This document shows, one piece after another, positions 1 to 4,880 of a stretch of DNA of 7,011 bases. Made by a program: the position numbers and the translations under genes. The DNA comes from Candidatus Bathyarchaeum sp. (GTDB lineage Archaea > Thermoproteota > Bathyarchaeia > Bathyarchaeales > Bathyarchaeaceae): positions 1 through 7,011 of the forward strand of contig SOJY01000201.1 in assembly GCA_004376385.1 (NCBI GenBank). The letters are read 5' to 3'. How positions within the stretch are numbered: the first letter of the stretch is position 1; every line of letters starts with the position of its first letter. Under the pieces are notes generated by a model. The model ran no database searches. It was not told where the DNA came from and saw only the letters and a list, made by a program, of their open reading frames with translations.

Positions 1-57
1 AGCTGTGGTTTGGAAAAACTGAAAAACAAGAAGAAACTTTACCGATGGGAAGACTGA
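1..57 (+). CDS. Possible 3' tail of an upstream gene cut by the window edge
   Basis: From base 1 the first frame is open for 18 codons and ends in TGA at 55-57, giving SCGLEKLKNKKKLYRWED. The basic, aromatic ending looks like a real protein C-terminus, but I do not recognise a family. The third frame is also open from the edge, to TAA at 72-74, so the frame choice is uncertain. One minus-strand frame is open across the edge too. The segment is too short to assign a function. If a plus-strand gene ends here, it lies about 90 bases ahead of the thermosome promoter and would be a separate transcription unit. Confidence 0.3.
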   Translation, partial: SCGLEKLKNKKKLYRWED

Positions 58-143
58 TGCATTTAGAATCTTAACTAAACCTTTGAGTTTCTTATGTTAG
101 AAATAACTTTTATTGTCGTCTATGCAGACTTGGTTTAAGTCAG

Positions 144-157
144 AGAAATCTTTATAT
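144..157 (+). promoter_or_regulatory. BRE/TATA promoter of the thermosome gene
   Basis: A purine-rich BRE-like stretch (GAAATC, about 145-150) is followed at once by TTTATAT at 151-157, the classic archaeal arrangement. With usual TATA-to-start spacing, transcription would begin near 179-181. That leaves a leader of about 25 bases containing the Shine-Dalgarno site. It is the clearest promoter in the window, as expected for an abundant chaperonin. Confidence 0.75.
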
Positions 158-190
158 CTCAAGGTATTTTCTAGTGTTCCGAAACAAAAT

Positions 191-196
191 AAGGAG
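191..196 (+). promoter_or_regulatory. Shine-Dalgarno site that fixes the TTG start of the thermosome
   Basis: AAGGAG lies nine bases ahead of TTG at 206. An ATG at 199 is closer but belongs to another frame that stops at 247-249 after 16 codons. An in-frame TGA at 203-205 immediately before TTG rules out any upstream start. Together these make TTG the start of the chaperonin. Confidence 0.7.
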
Positions 197-205
197 AAAT
201 GTTGA

Positions 206-1864
206 TTGTCTTCTGGATTAGCTGGAACACCTGTTCTTATATTACGTGAAGGAGCATCTCGGTCAAGAGGGCGAGAAGCCCAGCACGCCAACATCATGGC
301 TGCACAAATAGTGGCTGAGTCAGTGAAAAGCGCTCTTGGACCAAGAGGCATGGACAAAATGCTGGTAGACAGTTTCGGAGACGTAACTATAACCAGCGAC
401 GGACGCACAGTTCTAGATGAAATGGATATTCAGCACCCCGCCGCAAAAATGATGGTGGAGGTTGCCAAAACCCAAGACGACGAAGTGGGAGACGGCACAA
501 CAACTTCTGTAATCATAGCTGGAGAACTTCTTGCAAAAGCTGAAATGCTCATAGATAAGAGTGTTCACCCAACAGTCATAATTGACGGGTACAGGAAAGC
601 TGCTGAGAAAGCTCTTGAAACTTTAGAGAAAATTGCCATAAAAATTAGTCCAACTGACAAAAAAGCCCTAAAGAAAGTTGCCATGACATCTATGGCTAGC
701 AAACTAGTGTCAGGAAGCAGAGATTATTTGGGGGATATTGCTACTTCGGCAGTTCTACAGGTCGCCGTGAAGACTGGGGACGGATACAAAGTAGATATAG
801 ACGATATTAAGGTGGAAAAGAAGGCTGGCGAGTCCCTTACTGATACAAAACTCATAAACGGAATAGTTCTTGACAAAGAAGCTGTTCACTCCGGAATGCC
901 GAAGAGGGTAGAGAACGCAAAAATTGTTTTGATAGATGCTGCTCTTGAGATCGAGAAAACCGAGTTCGACGCAAAAATAAATATCGAAAGCCCAGAGCAG
1001 ATGGATGCTTTCCTCAAACAAGAAGAGAACATGATAAAAGGTATGGTGGATAAAGTTGTCGCCAAAGGCGCCAATGTTATTCTCTGCCAGAAGGGCATTG
1101 ACGATTTGGCTCAGCACTTCTTGGCTAGAAAAAACATTTTGGCGGTTCGCCGAGTAAAGAAATCGGATATGGAAGCATTAGCTAAGGCAACAGGAGCAAA
1201 AGTTGTCACAAACCTGAATGATCTAAGCGCGAAGGATCTTGGTTACGCCCAGCTTGTAGAAGAACGAAAGATCGGCGACACCAAAATGACGTTCATAGAA
1301 GGATGCAAAAATCCGCTGGCGGTAACAATCCTCATACGCGGAGGAACCGAACGAATAGTTGAGGAAGCAGAGCGTTCATTACACGATGCTCTTTGTGTCG
1401 TAGGCGATGTGATTGAAGAACCTAAAATCCTAGCTGGAGGCGGTGCACCTGAAATGGAACTCTCAAAAGTACTCAAAGAGTATGCCGAGTCGCTTCCTGG
1501 AAGAGAACAACTAGCAGTAATGCAGTTCGCTGAGGCACTTGAAGTAATACCAACCACGTTAGCAGAAAACGCTGGACTCGACCCGATTGACATCATCTCA
1601 GAGCTACGTGCACAACACGAAAAAGGAAAAACGTGGGCAGGAGTTGATGTTGACATGGGCAAAGTTGGAGACATGGAGAAAGCTGGCGTCTTTGAGCCTA
1701 TTGTAGTTAAGAAACAGATTATCAAGTCTTGTTCCGAAGCCGCGACTTTAATCCTTAAGATTGACGATGTAATAGCTTCAGGAAAAATGAAGACTCCCCC
1801 AATGCCGCCAGGCGGCGGTGGAATGGGGGGAATGGGAATGCCTCCAGGCGCAGGAGCGTTCTAG
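206..1864 (+). CDS. ths: Thermosome subunit (group II chaperonin)
   Basis: This encodes a 552-residue group II chaperonin (thermosome/CCT family), which assembles into a cytosolic double-ring ATPase that folds proteins. Seen directly: the N-terminal strand GTPVLILREG (7-16), LGPRGMDKML (44-53), the nucleotide motif GDGTT (95-99), HDALCV (393-398) with Asp394 at the expected catalytic position, GGGAPEMEL (411-419) and AGVDVDMG (478-485). The C-terminus is the typical Gly/Met-rich tail, which projects into the cavity. Length is normal for the family. The usual NDGATIL motif reads SDGRTVL here (64-70), a mild departure with Asp65 kept. The start is TTG at 206, set by AAGGAG and an in-frame stop just before it; the first in-frame Met would be residue 31, inside the conserved region. 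Its 3' end overlaps rpoK by 47 bases, so the two are probably co-transcribed. Paralogue (alpha or beta) cannot be assigned from one copy. Confidence 0.97.
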   Translation: MSSGLAGTPVLILREGASRSRGREAQHANIMAAQIVAESVKSALGPRGMDKMLVDSFGDVTITSDGRTVLDEMDIQHPAAKMMVEVAKTQDDEVGDGTTTSVIIAGELLAKAEMLIDKSVHPTVIIDGYRKAAEKALETLEKIAIKISPTDKKALKKVAMTSMASKLVSGSRDYLGDIATSAVLQVAVKTGDGYKVDIDDIKVEKKAGESLTDTKLINGIVLDKEAVHSGMPKRVENAKIVLIDAALEIEKTEFDAKINIESPEQMDAFLKQEENMIKGMVDKVVAKGANVILCQKGIDDLAQHFLARKNILAVRRVKKSDMEALAKATGAKVVTNLNDLSAKDLGYAQLVEERKIGDTKMTFIEGCKNPLAVTILIRGGTERIVEEAERSLHDALCVVGDVIEEPKILAGGGAPEMELSKVLKEYAESLPGREQLAVMQFAEALEVIPTTLAENAGLDPIDIISELRAQHEKGKTWAGVDVDMGKVGDMEKAGVFEPIVVKKQIIKSCSEAATLILKIDDVIASGKMKTPPMPPGGGGMGGMGMPPGAGAF

Positions 1865-2123
1865 AGAAACGACAGCAAAAAACGAAATTTACATCGGACC
1901 TAAAAAACTGACCCGTTTTGAGCGAGCTCGGATAGTGGGAGCTAGAGCTCTGCAGCTTGCGATGGGTGCTCCACTTCTTATTGAGGCTCCAGTATCACGT
2001 TCTGATCCTATTGACATCGCGCTTTTGGAGCTAGATTCAGGGATTCTTCCTCTAACTATACGACGAACACTACCAAACGAAGAATACCAAGACATACCCC
2101 TCAAATGGCTAACACAAGCGTAA
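1818..2123 (+). CDS. rpoK: DNA-directed RNA polymerase subunit K (Rpo6/RPB6-like)
   Basis: This is archaeal RNA polymerase subunit K, homologous to eukaryotic RPB6 and bacterial omega, which helps fold and stabilise the largest subunit. The family core is clear: LTRFERARIVGARALQLAMG (31-50), then DPIDIALLELDSGILPLTI (63-81), IRR (81-83) and a tail LPNEEYQDIPLKWL. The start is a problem. The frame is open from GTG at 1818, inside the thermosome tail, and those first 15 codons read Trp/Glu-rich out-of-frame chaperonin sequence. Between the thermosome stop (1864) and the conserved region (about 1890) there is no ATG, GTG or TTG in this frame, only ACG at 1869 and ATT at 1887. GGAG at 1853-1856 could serve the ACG start. 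The reported start is the only canonical one; the true protein may be shorter, about 78-85 residues. It lies downstream of the thermosome in one probable operon. Confidence 0.92.
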   Translation: MEWGEWECLQAQERSRETTAKNEIYIGPKKLTRFERARIVGARALQLAMGAPLLIEAPVSRSDPIDIALLELDSGILPLTIRRTLPNEEYQDIPLKWLTQA

Positions 2124-2151
2124 TTTTTTCACGCTTTAGCCACACTTTTTT
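2124..2151 (+). terminator. T-tract terminator after thermosome-rpoK
   Basis: Two six-T runs (2124-2129 and 2146-2151) follow directly on the rpoK stop codon. Archaeal RNA polymerase terminates at such T-rich stretches without needing a strong hairpin. No further plus-strand gene follows for about 1.5 kb, which fits termination here. Confidence 0.5.
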
Positions 2152-2172
2152 AGTACAATTCCCTGTTAGTTC

Positions 2173-2211
2173 AGCATCAGAAACCTGAATCCTTTTCTTA
2201 GCTTAGAAAAG
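2173..2211 (+). repeat. Copy 1 of a short dispersed motif, followed by a hairpin
   Basis: AGCATCAGAAACCTGAATC (2173-2191) recurs at 2586-2605 with one extra A. It is followed at once by an inverted repeat, CTTTTCT (2192-2198) and AGAAAAG (2205-2211), which can form a 7-bp stem with a six-base loop. The second copy also has a hairpin just downstream, though of different sequence. The element lies in the non-coding gap between rpoK and the DUF1508 gene. Strand assignment is arbitrary; function unknown. Confidence 0.45.
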
Positions 2212-2263
2212 CCCACACTAAACAGAAGACAATATCGACATTATCACCCCAAAGGTGGATTCC

Positions 2264-2280
2264 AAAAAGTATCAAAAAAA
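2264..2280 (-). terminator. T-tract terminator of the DUF1508 gene
   Basis: Read on the minus strand, T7 (2280-2274) and T5 (2268-2264) lie 25-40 bases past the DUF1508 stop codon. This matches archaeal T-rich termination. An imperfect GGTGG/CACC inverted repeat sits just beyond, at about 2243-2260. Confidence 0.45.
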
Positions 2281-2304
2281 GAGGGAAAGTGTTGGGGTTG
2301 AGTT

Positions 2305-2478
2305 TTACATCTCAACAATTTCGGCTTTTGGAGCATTAGTTTTTACTGAGTTTATTCCGTTCATGCAGGCGGCTTTAGATGAGTAAGCTTCACCTGACGC
2401 AATTATTTCTCCGTTCGGAGCTTTCAGTCTCCACCGATATTCATCGCCAGAACCAATGTACACTTCAAATTTTGGCAT
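2305..2478 (-). CDS. DUF1508 / YegP-like small protein
   Basis: This encodes a 57-residue protein with one DUF1508 (YegP) domain. The pattern is visible: PKFEVYIGSGDEYRWRLKAP (2-21), NGEIIASGEAYSSKAACMNG (22-41), INSVKTNAPKAEIV. The family is a small beta-rich fold found in bacteria and archaea, usually as one or two repeats. Its biochemical role is not established; E. coli YegP is itself uncharacterised. I chose ATG at 2478 over an upstream TTG at 2502 because family members begin at this point, and because a TATA-like TAATATT sits 23-29 bases upstream, placing transcription at or beside the ATG as in leaderless archaeal genes. No convincing Shine-Dalgarno site precedes it. It stands alone, with T-tracts downstream, so it is probably monocistronic. 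Confidence 0.85.
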   Translation of the reverse strand: MPKFEVYIGSGDEYRWRLKAPNGEIIASGEAYSSKAACMNGINSVKTNAPKAEIVEM

Positions 2479-2493
2479 CGCAGGCAAAAATCT

Positions 2494-2566
2494 ATCCCCC
2501 AATATTACGCTAGGATTAAGTCAATAATTAGTTTTTGGGTACATATCTAAAACCAAATCCCCCAAT
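2494..2566 (-). repeat. Ten-base direct repeat ATTGGGGGAT around the DUF1508 promoter
   Basis: The minus-strand decamer ATTGGGGGAT occurs at 2503-2494, between the TATA-like box and the ATG, and again at 2566-2557. The copies are offset by 63 bases, about six helical turns. Five consecutive G residues are unusual in this AT-rich gap. It could be a paired operator; chance is not excluded. Confidence 0.35.
2501..2507 (-). promoter_or_regulatory. TATA-like element for the DUF1508 gene (leaderless start)
   Basis: TAATATT on the minus strand is centred 26 bases before the ATG at 2478, the spacing expected when transcription begins at the start codon. It overlaps the end of a ten-base ATTGGGGGAT motif that is repeated upstream, so a regulator could bind there. 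No strong BRE is visible. Confidence 0.45.
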
Positions 2567-2757
2567 TCACATTTCCATTTAATCTAGCATCAAGAAACCT
2601 GAATCGAGGTCTATTAGGAGACTAATAAAAGAAGATTGTTGAAAACAAGCTTTTTTCAGGAAAACAGCATCCAAAAACTATTCGAGCGTCTACATTACTT
2701 TTAGAAAGGAGTTAAACAAAAAACTTTGAAAATATCTATTCTTGGTTTTGTCCTGTT
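2503..2757. other. Non-coding gap between the DUF1508 gene and the acidic microprotein
   Basis: I see no gene in this stretch. It holds the DUF1508 promoter, the second ATTGGGGGAT copy, motif copy 2 with its hairpin, and an inverted repeat TGAAAA/TTTTCA (2640-2645 and 2653-2658, seven-base loop). A T6 run on the minus strand (2723-2718) about 35 bases past the microprotein stop is a plausible terminator for it. Confidence 0.5.
2586..2627 (+). repeat. Copy 2 of the short dispersed motif, with a GNRA-loop hairpin
   Basis: AGCATCAAGAAACCTGAATC (2586-2605) matches the copy at 2173-2191 apart from one inserted A. Six bases later TATTAG-GAGA-CTAATA (2612-2627) forms a perfect 6-bp stem closed by GAGA, a GNRA tetraloop. 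The tetraloop hints that the structure acts as RNA on the plus strand. The two copies flank the DUF1508 gene. Confidence 0.45.
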
Positions 2758-2826
2758 TCACCATTCTTCGTCTTCCTCATCTTCTTTATCATCTTTATCT
2801 TCTTCCCAATCTTCTTCAATGCTCAA
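2758..2826 (-). CDS. Extremely acidic 22-residue microprotein
   Basis: A short ORF begins at TTG 2826 and ends in TGA at 2758. The product opens SIEEDWEEDKDD after the initiator and finishes EEDEEW. Fifteen of 22 residues are Asp or Glu, with two Lys, two Trp and no Cys. A perfect Shine-Dalgarno sequence, GGAGGTGA at 2840-2833, lies exactly six bases ahead of the TTG. That is the strongest ribosome-binding site in the window and the main reason to believe the ORF. An in-frame TGA at 2835-2833 blocks further extension. A 12-codon ORF precedes it in the same frame, so this may instead be the C-terminal part of a 37-codon gene interrupted by one stop. I recognise no family. Such acidic peptides can imitate nucleic acid or bind basic proteins, but that is speculation. 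The opposite strand reads as a Ser-rich frame, which I take for a shadow. Confidence 0.55.
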   Translation of the reverse strand: MSIEEDWEEDKDDKEDEEDEEW

Positions 2827-2832
2827 ACCTTT

Positions 2833-2840
2833 TCACCTCC
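2833..2840 (-). promoter_or_regulatory. Perfect Shine-Dalgarno site of the microprotein, overlapping a stop codon
   Basis: GGAGGTGA on the minus strand matches the conserved 3' end of archaeal 16S rRNA over eight bases and sits six bases ahead of TTG 2826. Its last three bases are the TGA that ends the upstream 12-codon ORF. A ribosome terminating there would stand on the reinitiation site. Confidence 0.65.
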
Positions 2841-2871
2841 TTCCCATTCCCTGTGCTTCTGTATCGGACAT
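2833..2871 (-). CDS. 12-codon ORF upstream of the microprotein, possible leaderless leader peptide
   Basis: ATG at 2871 opens the reading MSDTEAQGMGRR, ending in TGA at 2835-2833. A BRE/TATA-like element is centred 25 bases before the ATG, as for a leaderless transcript, and there is no Shine-Dalgarno site of its own. It shares its frame with the acidic ORF that starts seven bases after the TGA. Two readings are possible: a coupled leader peptide, or the N-terminal half of a single small protein broken by a point mutation or sequencing error. MSDTEAQ looks like a natural protein N-terminus. Confidence 0.4.
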   Translation of the reverse strand: MSDTEAQGMGRR

Positions 2872-2892
2872 CTTTGGGAGTTCATAGGATTC

Positions 2893-2906
2893 AAATAAGC
2901 ATTACG
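2893..2906 (-). promoter_or_regulatory. BRE/TATA-like promoter of the microprotein locus
   Basis: On the minus strand CTTATTT (2899-2893) is centred 25 bases before the ATG at 2871. The sequence just before it, ACGTAATG, includes CGTAAT, which fits the archaeal BRE consensus cRnAAn. The spacing predicts transcription starting at or next to that ATG. Confidence 0.45.
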
Positions 2907-2907
2907 T

Positions 2908-2918
2908 AAAAAACAAAA
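2908..2918 (-). terminator. T-tract terminator of the Mut7-C gene
   Basis: On the minus strand the sequence TTTTGTTTTTT (2918-2908) lies 60-70 bases past the stop of the Mut7-C gene. It precedes the microprotein promoter, which suggests the two minus-strand genes are separate transcription units. Confidence 0.4.
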
Positions 2919-2977
2919 GACACAGAAAACGGAATTCCCAAGATTTTAAACAGAAAACCGCCCAGACCAAATAGAAC

Positions 2978-3454
2978 TTACTGAGGCTCAAGTTTACTGT
3001 TCGCTTCTTCCAGAGTCTTTTCTATCCGCTTCCAGTGCGCTCCCCGCCAATACACCTGACCACACCCTAGACACTTCCAAAAATCACTGTAGTAAGTGGA
3101 TGTTGCTTCGGGTACTTGATCAACAACCACCTCTTTAGAAACAGCCCTGATCGTTGCATTACATTTGGGACAACGAGAAACACTCAAATCGACCTCCAGC
3201 TTGAAACCAAATCGATTAGCTAAGTCAGCAAGTTTTCCGGATTCATCTTCTGCCTCAACAAAAACCGATTCCAATCCTTGTCTCACAGCTTGCTGATACA
3301 GTTCAAGGTCGCGGGTAAGCAGAACCCTTTTCTCAGATTTTGCAATTTCGATAAGTTTCTTGTCATCAGCAGCCCTGTAGTAATGAACATCATGACCCAG
3401 CATACGAAGCCAGCGGGTTAATTTGCCGAGCATACCATCAGATATGAACCTCAA
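2978..3454 (-). CDS. Mut7-C RNase-domain protein with C-terminal zinc ribbon
   Basis: This encodes a 158-residue protein matching the Mut7-C family, a PIN-like fold predicted to act as a metal-dependent RNase and named after the C-terminus of C. elegans Mut-7. The acidic positions expected of the fold are present: Asp6 in FISDGMLGKLTRWLRMLG, Asp30-Asp31, and Asp49 in LLTRDLEL. The C-terminal half carries a zinc ribbon, CPKC (95-98) and CLGC (128-131), followed by GQVYWRGAHW, which is typical of the family. Length is that of a complete stand-alone protein. The start is TTG at 3454: homologues begin with the equivalent of MRFISDGMLG, an in-frame TAA lies a few codons upstream, and a weak GGTAGGT precedes it by about eight bases. 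It is divergent from the cysteine desulfurase. A toxin role is possible for a PIN-like protein, but no partner antitoxin is seen. Confidence 0.88.
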   Translation of the reverse strand: MRFISDGMLGKLTRWLRMLGHDVHYYRAADDKKLIEIAKSEKRVLLTRDLELYQQAVRQGLESVFVEAEDESGKLADLANRFGFKLEVDLSVSRCPKCNATIRAVSKEVVVDQVPEATSTYYSDFWKCLGCGQVYWRGAHWKRIEKTLEEANSKLEPQ

Positions 3455-3496
3455 AACAAACGACCTACCAAAATATTATGAAAGAGATACAATTTA

Positions 3497-3507
3497 ACGG
3501 TGACCGT
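3497..3507. promoter_or_regulatory. Palindrome ACGGTGACCGT between the divergent genes
   Basis: This is a perfect 11-base inverted repeat with a single central G. It lies 43-53 bases upstream of the Mut7-C start. The eight-base string TAACGGTG that overlaps it (3495-3502) recurs at 3664-3671 inside a second palindrome. This is an operator candidate; the regulator is unknown. Confidence 0.4.
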
Positions 3508-3560
3508 AAAAACGGAAGCCACACAATAACAGATGATAGTTCCCACTAAGTATCCGCCGA

Positions 3561-3587
3561 GTCGGGTTCATCTGATTATTGTCCGAC
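3561..3587 (+). other. Inverted repeat in the cysteine desulfurase upstream region
   Basis: GTCGGG (3561-3566) can pair with TCCGAC (3582-3587), with one G-U pair and a 15-base loop. It lies upstream of the predicted desulfurase promoter, so it is not part of that leader. It could be a protein-binding site or chance. Confidence 0.25.
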
Positions 3588-3650
3588 AGAATTACCGCCA
3601 GATACACTTTCACAATTTTTTGGATACGTTGATGCCTGTTGCAAAGTTAA

Positions 3651-3659
3651 ATTTAAATA
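3651..3659 (+). promoter_or_regulatory. TATA box of the cysteine desulfurase gene
   Basis: ATTTAAATA, within the AT-rich run TTAAATTTAAATA (3647-3659), is a good archaeal TATA element. Usual spacing puts transcription near 3680. That is downstream of the ATGs at 3533 and 3674 and about 15 bases before the ATG at 3695, which supports the latter as the start. Confidence 0.55.
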
Positions 3660-3662
3660 GAT

Positions 3663-3675
3663 ATAACGGTGTTAT
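3663..3675. promoter_or_regulatory. Palindrome ATAACGGTGTTAT just after the desulfurase TATA box
   Basis: ATAAC-GGT-GTTAT is a perfect 13-base inverted repeat lying between the TATA box and the expected transcription start. A repressor bound there would block initiation. It shares TAACGGTG with the palindrome near the Mut7-C gene. Confidence 0.4.
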
Positions 3676-3694
3676 GTTCCTGAGTGACACCAAA

Positions 3695-4858
3695 ATGGAA
3701 GTTTACATGGACTACGCCGCAACCACACCAGTTGACCCCCGAGTACTCAAAGCCATGAAACCTTACTTCAACAAAAAATATGGAAACACCATGTCGCTAC
3801 ACAAACAGGGCAGAGAAGCAAAAGAAGCATTAGAAGAATCCAGAAATGCAGTCGCAGCACTCATGAACGCAGAACCTAACGAAACCATATTCATGGGCAG
3901 CGCCACCGAATCCAGCAACACAGTTCTGAAGGGCATAGCCTACGCCAACAAAAAGAAAGGAAAACACATCATAGTATCCGCAATCGAACATAATTGTGTC
4001 CTCGAACCTGCCGGATGGCTAGAAAAACAAGGATACGAAATCACATGTCTCCCCGTAGACAACTTTGGACTAATCAATCTAACCCAGCTAGAAAACACAA
4101 TAAGAAAAGACACAATTTTAGTCTCGATAATGCACGCCAACAATGAAATAGGCACCATACAAGACATCCAAAAAATAGGAAAAATCTGCAAAGAAAAGGA
4201 TGTGTACTTTCACTCAGATGCAGCCCAGACTTTCGGTAAGATTCCCATTGACGTCAAAAAAATGAACATCGACTTATTATCCTTCAGCTCCCACAAGATG
4301 TACGGACCCAAAGGCGTCGGCGGACTATACATAAAGAAAGGCACAAAAATCGAGCCACTCCTTCATGGAGGAGGACACGAATTCAAAAAAAGAGCATCAA
4401 CCGTAAACGTTGTAGGAATAGTTGGCTTCGCCGAAGCAGCTAAAATCCAAGAAAAAGAAATGGAGTCTGACGCAAAAAAACAGACCATTCTTAGAGACAA
4501 GCTGATAAAGGGTCTCTTGAACATAGACGATTCACATCTTAATGGACATTTAACAGAAAGATTGCCAAACAACACTAGTTTCTGGTTTGCCTACATTGAG
4601 GGAGAATCCTTGTTGATGCAACTAGACATTGCGGGCGTATCAGCCTCCACAGGTTCAGCGTGCTCTTCTGACTCCCTGGAAGCAAGTCACGTTTTGCGTG
4701 CCATTGGACTGAAACCTCAAGAAGCTCACGGGTCGTTACGACTTTCTTTAGGAAAATACACTACAGTAGAAGATGTTGATTACGTTCTGGAAGTAGCTCC
4801 AAAATCGGTTGAACGATTAAGAAAGATTTCGCCCTTCAAGAAAGGCTGGAAACAGTAA
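3695..4858 (+). CDS. Cysteine desulfurase (NifS/IscS family)
   Basis: This 387-residue PLP enzyme takes sulfur from L-cysteine, giving alanine and an enzyme persulfide, for Fe-S cluster assembly or tRNA thiolation in the cytosol. Numbering from the chosen Met, the class V aminotransferase fold shows YMDYAATTPVDPRVL at the N-terminus, His99 in IEHN (ring-stacking), Asp175 and Gln178 in HSDAAQ, the PLP lysine Lys201 in SSHKMYGPKG, and catalytic Cys323 in STGSACSSD. The GSACSS form points to the NifS/IscS group rather than SufS. The frame is open back to ATG 3533, but homologues start at MEVYMDYAATT; the TATA box and a weak GAGTGA (about nine bases ahead) favour 3695. ATG 3674 is the alternative. 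The usual RxGTEN loop reads RASTVN, with the Thr and Asn kept. No scaffold (IscU) gene is adjacent. Two palindromes upstream suggest regulation. Confidence 0.93.
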   Translation: MEVYMDYAATTPVDPRVLKAMKPYFNKKYGNTMSLHKQGREAKEALEESRNAVAALMNAEPNETIFMGSATESSNTVLKGIAYANKKKGKHIIVSAIEHNCVLEPAGWLEKQGYEITCLPVDNFGLINLTQLENTIRKDTILVSIMHANNEIGTIQDIQKIGKICKEKDVYFHSDAAQTFGKIPIDVKKMNIDLLSFSSHKMYGPKGVGGLYIKKGTKIEPLLHGGGHEFKKRASTVNVVGIVGFAEAAKIQEKEMESDAKKQTILRDKLIKGLLNIDDSHLNGHLTERLPNNTSFWFAYIEGESLLMQLDIAGVSASTGSACSSDSLEASHVLRAIGLKPQEAHGSLRLSLGKYTTVEDVDYVLEVAPKSVERLRKISPFKKGWKQ

Positions 4859-4880
4859 ACAGAACCAGTTAACGACCATT

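Noticed and set aside
199..249. ATG at 199 as a short upstream ORF overlapping the thermosome start
   Set aside because: It lies only two bases after the Shine-Dalgarno core, ends after 16 codons, and is in a different frame; TTG 206 has suitable spacing and leads into the conserved chaperonin N-terminus.
1243..1725. 160-codon minus-strand frame inside the thermosome gene
   Set aside because: It is a Ser/Pro-rich shadow antisense to highly conserved chaperonin sequence, with no family resemblance.
2173..2191. Box C/D sRNA reading of the repeated motif
   Set aside because: CTGA occurs once on the plus strand, but no TGATGA C-box at suitable spacing is present in either copy on either strand.
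2479..2502. TTG 2502 start of the DUF1508 protein
   Set aside because: It would add eight residues not seen in the family, and the TATA-like box overlaps that codon. ATG 2478 has correct leaderless spacing.
2717..2885. Plus-strand Ser-rich frame opposite the acidic microprotein, with GGAG at 2708-2711
   Set aside because: The Ser run is what Glu/Asp codons give when read on the other strand. The GGAG is about 14 bases from the TTG, too far, while the minus strand has a perfect Shine-Dalgarno site at six bases.
3550..3600. tRNA-like look of GGGTTCATCTGA near 3564
   Set aside because: No acceptor stem, anticodon arm or D-arm can be paired around it; only one isolated stem forms.
3533..3694. 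N-terminal extension of the cysteine desulfurase from ATG 3533
   Set aside because: The added 54 residues resemble no part of the family, and they cover the TATA box and both upstream inverted repeats. Transcription is predicted to begin after 3674.
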